NCBI GenBank assembly: GCA_020073145.1
Contig: JAIQFS010000002.1
Span: 165,525 to 229,524, forward strand
Length of the DNA: 64,000 bases
Source: Terriglobia bacterium
GTDB taxonomy: Bacteria > Acidobacteriota > Terriglobia > Bryobacterales > Bryobacteraceae
Direction: 5' to 3'
The notes below the pieces were generated by a model. The model saw only the letters and a list, made by a program, of their open reading frames with translations, did no database searches and had not been told where the DNA came from. Below are positions 36,133 to 44,596 of this stretch, piece after piece (position 1 is the first letter of the stretch; every line of letters starts with the position of its first letter). The position numbers and the translations under genes are program-made.

Positions 36133-38911
36133 GCTCGGCCCCATCGCGGTTCTGCTGAGCGTCGCGTCGCTCGGATTTGCCCAGCGTCCTTCGACTGTGT
36201 CGCTCAGCGCCTCCGCGTCCTCGCTCATCTGCGGCAGCCAGTTGCAGGTTTCGGCGCTGGTTCAGGATCAATCTTTCAATGTCATTAGCAATCCCCCACT
36301 CACCTGGGCCAGTAGCGATAAAACCATCGCCTCGGTCGATTCTTCCGGTAATGTGACGGCGCTCTTACCCGGCATCGTTTCCATTACCGCCACCGACTCC
36401 GGAGTGAGGGGCACCTTGCAGCTGCAGACCGTGCCGCTGCGCATCGATGTGACGCCGGCCAATCAGACGCTGACCATCGGCAGCCGGTTGCAATACACGG
36501 CGACAGTATTAGATATCAATCAACAGCCGCTTTCCGCGCCCGTGACGTGGCAGTTGGCTGGCGCCAACGCCTTCAACACCTCTGAAGCGAACCTCAGCCC
36601 CAGTGGCATGCTTACCACCTCCGCGGCGTCCAATCTCACGATCCGGGCCCTGATCTCTTACAACAATTACTACCCCAATTTCCTCCCGGCGTTTGTCGGC
36701 GAGACCACCGCCACCGTGGTGCCCCCGGCCGACTACACCATTCGCTCGCTGCTCACCAGCAACGAAACCCGGCAATCCTTCCAATTGCTCGCGCGGCGCG
36801 GCGGCATTGCGGTCAATGACAGCGAACAGGTGGCCCTGGTGGCGTCGCTCGATGGCTTGTCCGATGGCGTGCTCCTGGCGGACCATGGCAGCTACCAGAT
36901 CCTGGCCTCCGGCGGCACTCCCACTCTGATGCCCGGCGGTAACCTGATCGATTTTGAGGACCCTGTCATCAATAACAGCGGCACCGTCGTGCTGCGCGGT
37001 GATACCTACGGCAGCTCCGGCGGATTGCTCTCCCTTTCCAAGACTCAGTTTCAATACCTGCTGACCGACGGAACCACCTCGGCCTATACCGATTTGGAGG
37101 GAATTCGAGTCAGCCGATTCGCGCTGAATAACAACGGCGCGGTTGTATTCACAGCTACCTATCTGCCCACGGGATCGACATCGCGCGCGGTCGGGCTCTT
37201 CGACATGCAGCGGGGTCTCATCAACCTGGATGTTTCATCGCCTGGCACTGTTCTGCCGGGCCTCCAAGCCAGTTTCACCTTCGACGGGTATTACGGCATG
37301 GATAGCCAGGGGAATCTCTATTTCAGCGCCAGCGATGGGCACTACCGCGGCGTGTACCAGGTGGCTCCCGACGGCACACTCTCGATGGCCCTCGGCACCG
37401 GCAACCATCTGCGCGGTTCCATCGTCAGGAATATTTTCGGTTTGGGAATCGGGTCTTCTGGCGATCTGGCCATCGGCTGCGACCGGCCTGACGGGAGCCA
37501 GTTCGTGCTGCGCTTCGCCAACGGCGACCTTTCCTCGGCGCCGGAGGTCCTTTCGCTGAACTGGGTCGGTCAGATCTACACCGTCAACGCTGCCGGAGTC
37601 CTCTTTTACGGTGATGCCGGCCAGGGCGCGGGGCTCTACCTGTGGCCGCCTAAAGCCTCAACTGCGAACCCGATCCTTCTTCAGGGAGGACCGGCTCCTT
37701 CCGGCGATCCGATCGTGGAGATTCAGGCCGCCGCCATGACTTCGGCCGGAACCGTCTTTGCCAAGGTGCGCACCGCGAGCCAGCCCCTTGAGTTGCTCCG
37801 GATTGCCGCCGGCGGCGTGACGATGCTTCTTGAGAGCGGCGATCAACTGGCCGTCACGGCCAACCTCACGTTGATGGGCCTGGTTCAAGGCGCGGCCGTC
37901 GGAGACCCCCATCCTTTGATGGGTGGGTTTCAGGCCAGCGTCTTCCAACTCAACGACTCGCAAGGACTGATTCCTCGCGTCCTGGTAGGCGACCGGCTCA
38001 GCACGGCTCCCTTCTCCGGCTACCAGCCTGCCCGCAAGGCCCTCGATGGATCCTTGTATGTCGTGCCCGACGACGGCATCTTCCGCGTCGGCGCCGGCGG
38101 CAACAGTCTCGTCTTCGGCCTGCCGCACACCGATGCCGATGGCGTCGTCCAAAATGGCTTGGCCGGAGGCAGTTTGGGGCTGAGTGGCGGTCTGGCCGCG
38201 AACCAAGATGGCGCAGTCGCCTGGATCTCCAATACCAACCAGAATCACCAACGGCTGTATCTGCTGAGCGGCGGCACCCTCCGGCTTCTGGCTTACATCG
38301 GCGGCAATTCGCAGTACCGTACCAACAGCCCCGCCGGGGGCTACTTTTCCAACTGGCAGGAACTAGCGTTGGACAATACCGGGCGCGTCATGGCGCGATT
38401 CTCGGTCACGGGCGGACCTTCCGGCTACTTCCTGTGGGCTAACGGCCAGTGGACTGCCGCCGCCCTGTTCGGGCAGACCACCGTGGCCGGCCAGGTGGTG
38501 GACGGAGCCGGCCAGATGAAGGCCTCTGCCGCCAATTTCTATGCGACGTTTACCGCGCACGGGGGCCCCCCGACCGTGCTGGCCCAGTACACCAGCGGCG
38601 GCTGGAATCAACTCGCCGCGGCAGGATTGGCGCTCCCCGATGGAGCTGAGTTGAATTCATTCACCAATCTGGCGGTCGATCGCGCCGATGAGGTGGCTTA
38701 CAGCGGCTGGTCCAGCGGCGGTTCTCCCGAAATTGTGGTGATGACGGGCACGACTGCCCGCATAGCCCTCTCCGGCAGCCAGCCTCTCTCCGACGGCTCC
38801 TTTGTTCAGAACATCCAGCAGATCGACTTTCGCGACGACCATCGCGTGTTCTTTGTGGCTTTTGACGTGTACGACCGGATGAACCTGTATGTGGCGGAAC
38901 CCAATTTCTGA
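36104..38911 (+). CDS. Large secreted protein: Big_2-type Ig domains plus NxxGxxAF-like repeats (paralogue 1)
   Basis: 935 residues from ATG 36104, inside the end of the DUF1501 gene. TTG 36125, just after GGAGGAAG, is an alternative. The signal peptide is LGPIAVLLSVASLGFA. Two Ig-like domains of Big_2 type follow at about 28-110 and 110-205 (TWASSDKTIASVDSSGNVTA LLPGIVSITA). The remaining 700 residues carry spaced motifs such as NNSGTVVLRGDTYG, NNNGAVVFTATYL and TSAGTVFAKVRTA, which look like NxxGxxAF tandem repeats forming a propeller. The function is unknown. It is translationally coupled to its neighbours. Confidence 0.78.
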   Translation: MSRWRKCLSKLGPIAVLLSVASLGFAQRPSTVSLSASASSLICGSQLQVSALVQDQSFNVISNPPLTWASSDKTIASVDSSGNVTALLPGIVSITATDSGVRGTLQLQTVPLRIDVTPANQTLTIGSRLQYTATVLDINQQPLSAPVTWQLAGANAFNTSEANLSPSGMLTTSAASNLTIRALISYNNYYPNFLPAFVGETTATVVPPADYTIRSLLTSNETRQSFQLLARRGGIAVNDSEQVALVASLDGLSDGVLLADHGSYQILASGGTPTLMPGGNLIDFEDPVINNSGTVVLRGDTYGSSGGLLSLSKTQFQYLLTDGTTSAYTDLEGIRVSRFALNNNGAVVFTATYLPTGSTSRAVGLFDMQRGLINLDVSSPGTVLPGLQASFTFDGYYGMDSQGNLYFSASDGHYRGVYQVAPDGTLSMALGTGNHLRGSIVRNIFGLGIGSSGDLAIGCDRPDGSQFVLRFANGDLSSAPEVLSLNWVGQIYTVNAAGVLFYGDAGQGAGLYLWPPKASTANPILLQGGPAPSGDPIVEIQAAAMTSAGTVFAKVRTASQPLELLRIAAGGVTMLLESGDQLAVTANLTLMGLVQGAAVGDPHPLMGGFQASVFQLNDSQGLIPRVLVGDRLSTAPFSGYQPARKALDGSLYVVPDDGIFRVGAGGNSLVFGLPHTDADGVVQNGLAGGSLGLSGGLAANQDGAVAWISNTNQNHQRLYLLSGGTLRLLAYIGGNSQYRTNSPAGGYFSNWQELALDNTGRVMARFSVTGGPSGYFLWANGQWTAAALFGQTTVAGQVVDGAGQMKASAANFYATFTAHGGPPTVLAQYTSGGWNQLAAAGLALPDGAELNSFTNLAVDRADEVAYSGWSSGGSPEIVVMTGTTARIALSGSQPLSDGSFVQNIQQIDFRDDHRVFFVAFDVYDRMNLYVAEPNF

Positions 38912-41621
38912 TCGGCGCTTCTGGCGTGCGGCCTTGCTGGCCGTCTGCGGCCCGCTGCTCGCTCACGCCGCCCCTGGCGTCGCCACCGTCGCGGTGTTCT
39001 CTCCGCAGAACGTCCTCTTGTGCGGGCGGTCCCTGCAGCTTCACGCCACGGCCTGGAATTGGTTCGGAGGGACAATCGCCGGGTTTGCGCCGCACTGGCA
39101 GTCCCTCAATCCCGCGGTCGCCACTGTCGATCAGAGCGGCAATGTACAAGGCTTGCTTCCCGGCCTGGCGACCATCCAGGCCTCGGATCCGGCTTCGGGC
39201 CTCCGAGCCGCTTACCTCCTGCGCGTGCAACCGCTGCGCATCGCCATTACCCCGCCGCATCCGGTCCTACATGTGGGCAGTTCCCTTCAACTGGCCGCCT
39301 CCGCGCTCGACGCCAACGGGAAACCCATCGCCGGCATGCGGTTCATTTGGACCTCCGGCGTCACCGACGTCGCGACCGTGGCCAGTAGCGGAACGGTTTC
39401 CGCGCTCAAGACTGGCGCGGTCACGATTTCCGCGGCCCTCGATACCGGTTCGCCTGGGCTGAATTTCAGCGCGGGCGTCCAAGTGGACGTCCTCCGCAAG
39501 CCCGACTACCAGTTGACTGCCTTGATTTCCAGCGATGCGCCCGCTGCCGCTCCCACTCTGGCCCTGCCCACGATGATCAGCGGCTCCGGCGACAGCTTCA
39601 TGGCCGCCATCGGGGATCTATCCAACGGAGGGCAGGGTCTCATTCTCTCCTCCCGCGGCGTGCCCCAGCTTCTCGGCAGCGCCGGCCAGGTGTTGCCCGG
39701 GGTCAACAAAATCATCAACCGCTTTGCCGGCGTTTCCGTGAACAGCGCCGGAGACGTGGTGGCCGTGGCTCAGTTTCCGTCCGGGTGTGATTCGGCACTC
39801 CTGTTCTATCACCAGGGGCAGCCGCCGGCAGTCCTCGACACTGGTTGCGGCATCAATATCACCGACCGGGCCTTGGCCAATAACGGGGATGTGGTCTACG
39901 TGGTGTGGAACAACGGCCAGCATTGTTACATCCATCACGCGGATGGCACGCGCACTCAGGTCGTGCAAACCGGCGATACCTTATCCGGTTCGCTGGTCGT
40001 GGGGAACCTGGGCAGGGCCATGCTGACCTCGGCCGGAGCCGCGATTCTCGAGATCACTCCCGCCGGAGCCTCCGACCAGCTCTGGAAGTGGGACGGCTCG
40101 TCTCTCCAAACCATGATGGCGAGCGGAGGCCCGATGTCTTCCGGCGCCCAGAATTTTAACTTCCCCGTGGAGTCAGCCACCGGAGAAATCTATTGCCTCG
40201 ACTATTTGTCCAATGGTCCGGTGGTGCTGCACTATTCCAAAGGGACCTGGAACATCGTGGCCCAGGCCAATACCACCGTCGGCACGACTCAGCTCTATTG
40301 GCTCTACCAGATCGGCGCCGCGGGAGCGGATGGTTCGATCGCCGTGCTGGCCGATTCCCCGAACGGTACGGGCGTGTTTAGCCTGAATTCGGGAAACGCC
40401 CAACTCCTGCTCTCCGTTCAATCCTCCAGCAACGTCACCCAGTTGGCCGGCGCCGGAAGCGGCGTCTACGATGCGGGCCGCATGTTCGGCACGCCGGGGG
40501 TCTATCGGCTGACTCCGGGAGGCCCTCAACAGGTGCTTGCCGCGGGATGGCAGCTTCCTTCTTCCGGAACCGCTAGTTTGCTATGGGACAACATACCGGA
40601 ACGCAGTTCGTCATCCAATCCTGTGGTGCGCCAGCCTGGTGACAATATCGCGCGGATCGTATCGGGAGCGCTGCAGCCCATCGTGACTCCGGGCAGCCGC
40701 GTCGGCGGTGACCTGGTTTATTGGCTGGGCTCCGCGGTCACCAGCCCGGATGGAAAGAACGTGGTCTTCAGTGCCAATACCGATGGGAATAATGCTTTCA
40801 TGAACGCGCACGACGGCCGTGTGGACCTGATTGGCGATATCAGCAACCACCTCATCCCCGTCGCCGGCCAGACCATCAATTGGATCGATCCGAACTGGTC
40901 GGGTCCCTTCGCCATGAACGCCAACCAGCAGTTCGTGGCCATGGGCAATACGGGTTCGACTACATCGCTGTTCCTCCTCGGTCTGACAGCGTCCCATAAC
41001 CAGGCCATAGCCGCTACGGGGCGTCCAAGCCCCGGCGGGCCGGCATACAACTGGTTCAACCAGGCCGCCATCGACGCGGCCGGAGATGTGGCGTTCCCGA
41101 GCGGCTTGGCGGATGGCACTACGGGGTTGTTCCTCTACAAGAACGGCCAGGTCCAGCAGTTGCTTCGCACCGGCTCGCGCCTTCAGGGTAAGGTGCTTTC
41201 GGGAATCGGCACGGTGCAATTCGCGGGCAGCAAATTGGTCGACTACGTCTGGTATCAAAACGGCGGCAGCGCGATCCAGGCCTTCGACGGAACCGCTTGG
41301 ACGCCGGTGGTCTCGCAGGGCGATCTGCTGGCATCCGGACGATCGATCGATTATTTCTTCGGAAACCTTGCCGCCAACGATACCGGAGACGTGGCTTATG
41401 AGGCCCAGACCCAAGGATATGCATCCCTGCTGGTACGAAGCCATGATGGCCGCGATCTCTTGGTCGGTTCCGCCGCGGAGCCTCTGCCGGACGGCTCCTG
41501 GCCCATCTCCTTTTTTGGCTTCAACATCACGCCGCAAGGCAATGTGATCTTTGCTACCGAGAGTTTCAGCGCCGGGAAGCTTCGTTTGACTCTTTTCAAC
41601 GCCGCGCCCACCGCCCCGTAA
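38889..41621 (+). CDS. Large secreted protein: Big_2-type Ig domains plus NxxGxxAF-like repeats (paralogue 2)
   Basis: 910 residues from ATG 38889, overlapping paralogue 1 by 23 bases. The architecture is the same: signal peptide (ALLAVCGPLLAHAAPG), Ig-like domains with SLNPAVATVDQSGNVQGLLP and VTDVATVASSGTVSALKTGA, then a long repeat region (NSAGDVVAVAQF, ANNGDVVYVVWN, DAAGDVAFPSGL, NDTGDVAYEAQT). Sequence similarity to paralogue 1 is clear but moderate, so the duplication is old. Last gene of the operon; it ends 3 bases before the convergent mutY stop. Confidence 0.78.
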   Translation: MWRNPISDRRFWRAALLAVCGPLLAHAAPGVATVAVFSPQNVLLCGRSLQLHATAWNWFGGTIAGFAPHWQSLNPAVATVDQSGNVQGLLPGLATIQASDPASGLRAAYLLRVQPLRIAITPPHPVLHVGSSLQLAASALDANGKPIAGMRFIWTSGVTDVATVASSGTVSALKTGAVTISAALDTGSPGLNFSAGVQVDVLRKPDYQLTALISSDAPAAAPTLALPTMISGSGDSFMAAIGDLSNGGQGLILSSRGVPQLLGSAGQVLPGVNKIINRFAGVSVNSAGDVVAVAQFPSGCDSALLFYHQGQPPAVLDTGCGINITDRALANNGDVVYVVWNNGQHCYIHHADGTRTQVVQTGDTLSGSLVVGNLGRAMLTSAGAAILEITPAGASDQLWKWDGSSLQTMMASGGPMSSGAQNFNFPVESATGEIYCLDYLSNGPVVLHYSKGTWNIVAQANTTVGTTQLYWLYQIGAAGADGSIAVLADSPNGTGVFSLNSGNAQLLLSVQSSSNVTQLAGAGSGVYDAGRMFGTPGVYRLTPGGPQQVLAAGWQLPSSGTASLLWDNIPERSSSSNPVVRQPGDNIARIVSGALQPIVTPGSRVGGDLVYWLGSAVTSPDGKNVVFSANTDGNNAFMNAHDGRVDLIGDISNHLIPVAGQTINWIDPNWSGPFAMNANQQFVAMGNTGSTTSLFLLGLTASHNQAIAATGRPSPGGPAYNWFNQAAIDAAGDVAFPSGLADGTTGLFLYKNGQVQQLLRTGSRLQGKVLSGIGTVQFAGSKLVDYVWYQNGGSAIQAFDGTAWTPVVSQGDLLASGRSIDYFFGNLAANDTGDVAYEAQTQGYASLLVRSHDGRDLLVGSAAEPLPDGSWPISFFGFNITPQGNVIFATESFSAGKLRLTLFNAAPTAP

Positions 41622-41624
41622 CCG

Positions 41625-42620
41625 CTAACGGACTGCCACACCCGCAATCTCCAGTGCCTTGCGCGCCGTGGTGCTGAGCGGAATCTTCGTCAGGTCCGCG
41701 GGAGCGAACCATCGAAACGGCTTCCGGCTCGCGGACGCGGAAGCCGCAGTCACCGCAAACCGATAGTGGTGGTGCGTGATGGTGTGCCGAAACTCGCCCA
41801 GCCGGCGGCCCACCCGGGCGCCGGGCAGTTGCTCGGGCGTCGGCAGTTCCCAGAAGCCGGCCATACGGCGCGCCGCGGGCTCCCGCTGCCGCAGCAGAAT
41901 CTTTCCGTGCTGGCGCGCCACCAGCAGCACGCTCTCCACCTGGACCGGGACCACGCGGCGCAGCTTCACCGGCAATTGGTCCACTGTCCCTTCCGCGAAG
42001 GCCTGGCACTGGGAGGACACCGGGCACAGCAGGCACAATGGATTCTTCGGCAGGCACACGGTCGCGCCCAGCTCCATCAGCGCCTGATTGAAAGTTCCGG
42101 GGTCGCGCCGGTCGAGCCACTCCTCGGCCACCGCGCGGAAGCGCTGCCGCGTGCCCGTCGCTCCGATGTCGGCCGGGTCGTTCTCCACCCGCGCCACCAC
42201 CCGCAGCACGTTGCCATCCAGCACCGCGTGCGGCAGCCCGAAGGCGATGCTGGCAATGGCCGCCGCCGTATAATCGCCGATGCCCGGCAGCGCGCGGATG
42301 GCGGCATACTCGCGCGGGAACCCGTTCGCCGCCACGACGGCTTGCGCGGCCCGCCGCAGGTTGCGCGCGCGGCTGTAATATCCCAGACCGCTCCACGCCG
42401 CCAGCACCGCCGGTTCGCGGGCCGCCGCCAGCGCCTCCACGGTGGGAAAGCTCTCCAGAAAACGCTGGTAGTACGGGAGGGCCGCCTGCACGCGGGTCTG
42501 CTGCAGCATGATCTCGGAAACCCAGATGCGGTACGGGTCGGCCGTGCGCCGCCAGGGCAGGTCGCGGTGGCCTTCGCGATACCAGGCTAGCAGAAGCTCG
42601 GTAATGTCGGGCCGCTTCAC
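41625..42620 (-). CDS. mutY: Adenine DNA glycosylase MutY
   Basis: 331 residues from GTG 42620; the open frame runs on to 43364 but only as antisense-like Arg/Gly-rich sequence under the S24 gene. EIMLQQTRVQAALPYYQRFL holds the catalytic Glu, PGIGDYTAAAIASIAFG is the helix-hairpin-helix, and VLDGNVLRV holds the catalytic Asp. CLPKNPLCLLCPVSSQC is the CX6CX2CX5C iron-sulfur site, and a NUDIX-like C-terminal domain recognises 8-oxoG. It removes A opposite 8-oxoG. Its GTG overlaps the stop of the S24-like gene by 4 bases. Confidence 0.95.
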   Translation of the reverse strand: MKRPDITELLLAWYREGHRDLPWRRTADPYRIWVSEIMLQQTRVQAALPYYQRFLESFPTVEALAAAREPAVLAAWSGLGYYSRARNLRRAAQAVVAANGFPREYAAIRALPGIGDYTAAAIASIAFGLPHAVLDGNVLRVVARVENDPADIGATGTRQRFRAVAEEWLDRRDPGTFNQALMELGATVCLPKNPLCLLCPVSSQCQAFAEGTVDQLPVKLRRVVPVQVESVLLVARQHGKILLRQREPAARRMAGFWELPTPEQLPGARVGRRLGEFRHTITHHHYRFAVTAASASASRKPFRWFAPADLTKIPLSTTARKALEIAGVAVR

Positions 42621-43423
42621 TCGAGAACGCGCAGCCACTCGGCGACCACCGCGAAATCCTGCGGCCCCGCGTCCCAGGCTTCGAATTCCGGGTTCAGCGG
42701 CTCGAGCCGGATCCGCTCGTGCTCCCACTGATCTTCGCCGGTCTGGACTTTTTGGCTGGTGTAGCGCTTCACCGTGTAGCGCGCCGTTTCGTCCACCGCG
42801 CCGAATCGCTGGATGAGCAGGATCTTGCCTTGCCGCGATCCCACTGGATGAAAACGGAACAGGTTGAGGCTGCCATCGGGAATGCGCGGCTCCATGGAGC
42901 GCCCGGTCACGTGCGCGACGAATACCTCCGCGTCCAGCCGCATGCCTTCCGGCGCCCGCACCCAGTCTTCCTCGGCCGCTTCCATTTCCTCGCCCAGCTT
43001 GCCGGCCGCGGCGCGCAGCGAGTAGAGCGGCACGTGCGTCACGTAGGGTTTCACTTCCAACGGTTCCACGGTCTCCGCGTACAGCCGGTCGAGCACGCGC
43101 GTGAACGAATCCACCGCCACGGCCTGCCGCTCGCCCACCCGCACCACGTTGGAAAGCGAATCTTCGAGCGAAGCCAGGTAGGCCTCGGCGCCCATCTCGG
43201 CCACGCGGGCGCGGATGTCGTCTTCGAGCGCTTCGAGCACCTCGGCGTCTTCCGGGTCGGCGATCTCGTCGAACCTCGGCCGCAGCCGCACCCACGCGCG
43301 ATCGGCGGCCGGGTCGATCAACAGTACCCCGATGGCTTGCCGCGGCCGCCCCGGCAGCGCGCACTCCAGCGCCACCCAGGTCCCCCGGCGGCTCGCCGTG
43401 ATCGGAATGACGCTGGCCGGCAT
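42617..43423 (-). CDS. S24 (LexA/UmuD-like) peptidase-domain protein without recognisable HTH
   Basis: 268 residues. The C-terminal third has the S24 signature: FVAHVTGRSMEPRIPDGSLN with the Ser nucleophile at about 176, and ARYTVKRYTS with the Lys at about 219. Residues 1-150 show no helix-turn-helix; they have VLLIDPAADRAWVRLRPRFD, an acidic helix (DPEDAEVLEALEDDIRARV) and HVPLYSLRAAAGKLGE. S24 proteins self-cleave on contact with RecA-ssDNA filaments. Coupling to mutY hints at a DNA-damage link, but the N-terminal function is unknown. Confidence 0.78.
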   Translation of the reverse strand: MPASVIPITASRRGTWVALECALPGRPRQAIGVLLIDPAADRAWVRLRPRFDEIADPEDAEVLEALEDDIRARVAEMGAEAYLASLEDSLSNVVRVGERQAVAVDSFTRVLDRLYAETVEPLEVKPYVTHVPLYSLRAAAGKLGEEMEAAEEDWVRAPEGMRLDAEVFVAHVTGRSMEPRIPDGSLNLFRFHPVGSRQGKILLIQRFGAVDETARYTVKRYTSQKVQTGEDQWEHERIRLEPLNPEFEAWDAGPQDFAVVAEWLRVLE

Positions 43424-43522
43424 TGCGCTTCTTATCCTATCGTGCTTATCGGTGGAACACTACCCGGACCTTAGCCCGGTTCCGAATCGAGGATTGGCCG
43501 CGCCCGACTCTGGCGGGACAGG

Positions 43523-44581
43523 CTATCGGTCGGCGGCCGGAGGCAGCGCATTGGGGTAGTATCCCGTGCGCGCCCGGATGATCACGTTGGGCAGGTTGTT
43601 GATTTCCACTTTGATGTTGTGGAACACCCTGGGCTTGGCTTCCGGATCGACGTCGGGCACATAGCGCAGCACGTACTGGGTGTCGATATCGCCGTTGATC
43701 GCCCCGACCGACCGGATGATGTTGGAGGAGATCTCCGCCTCGTATCCCCCCGTCCCCACCTTGTAGGCATAGCTGCCTTCATCGGAGGGCTGGGCGAAGT
43801 AGGTGTTGGCCGACAAGTCGCGGTACAGCGTATTGAGGGGATACACCACGCGCCCGCCGGTCTCCGACGCCAGACGCTCCAGCACGCCCCGGTCGGGGTT
43901 GTCGAACCCGTACGCCATGGTGCTCATGCCGTAGATGGTGACCAGGTTGCGCTGCGCGATTTCAATCACTTCATTCAGCGTCTTCTTGCTGGCGCTGTCG
44001 TGCCCATCCCCCACCACCACGATCACCCGGCGCGGCTCGAAGGGCTCGCCCTTCACCAGTTCGCGCCGCGTGCAAGCCATGTAGATCGCGTCGTAGAGCG
44101 CCGCGCCGCCGCCCGGCTTCATGTTGCGAACCTGATCCGTGATCTTGTCCGAGTCCGTCGTGGTATTGACGACCAGCTCGGCCTCGCTGTTGTACGAGAT
44201 CAAATAGCCGCTGTAGCGCGGCTCGCCCGGGAGCAAGTTCCACACCATCTCCATCACCGCATCCTGAAACCGCTTCCAGTGCTGCTTGGTGTTGTTGCTC
44301 ATGTCCAGCAGGAACCCCACCACGATGGGCTGCTTGGAGTTGTGGCTGAAAAATCGGATGCGCTGCGGCCGCCCTTCGTCGAGCACCCGGAAATCCTTGG
44401 CTTCCAGGTTGGAGACAAAGCGGCCTTTGTCGTCGGTCACGGTCACCGGCAGAATGACTTCGTTGACCTGCACCTGGATCCGGGTATTGGGGGTTTCCTT
44501 CCCTTGCTCCTGCGGAACCGCCGGAACACAGCCCAAGCCGCAGACCAAAACAGCCAGAGTGCGTTGAGCCCGGAAGGTCAT
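43523..44581 (-). CDS. Exported VWA-domain protein, acidobacterial (TIGR03436) type
   Basis: 352 residues with a signal peptide (LAVLVCGLGCVPAVPQ). Residues about 35-85 are the entry strands typical of the family (NEVILPVTVTDDKGRFVSNL, FRVLDEGRPQRIRFFSH). The VWA fold follows, starting IVVGFLLDMSNNTKQHWKRF. The metal site reads DMSNN rather than the classic DxSxS, so ion binding may be weakened. It ends with YRDLSANTYFAQPSDEGSY and a beta-rich tail. The function is unknown. Confidence 0.85.
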   Translation of the reverse strand: MTFRAQRTLAVLVCGLGCVPAVPQEQGKETPNTRIQVQVNEVILPVTVTDDKGRFVSNLEAKDFRVLDEGRPQRIRFFSHNSKQPIVVGFLLDMSNNTKQHWKRFQDAVMEMVWNLLPGEPRYSGYLISYNSEAELVVNTTTDSDKITDQVRNMKPGGGAALYDAIYMACTRRELVKGEPFEPRRVIVVVGDGHDSASKKTLNEVIEIAQRNLVTIYGMSTMAYGFDNPDRGVLERLASETGGRVVYPLNTLYRDLSANTYFAQPSDEGSYAYKVGTGGYEAEISSNIIRSVGAINGDIDTQYVLRYVPDVDPEAKPRVFHNIKVEINNLPNVIIRARTGYYPNALPPAADR

Positions 44582-44596
44582 GGCGTTGGTCTTATT

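Noticed and set aside
42621..43364. N-terminal extension of the mutY frame
   Set aside because: It overlaps the S24-like gene in another frame and is Ala/Arg/Gly-rich. GTG 42620 gives a standard MutY length and start.
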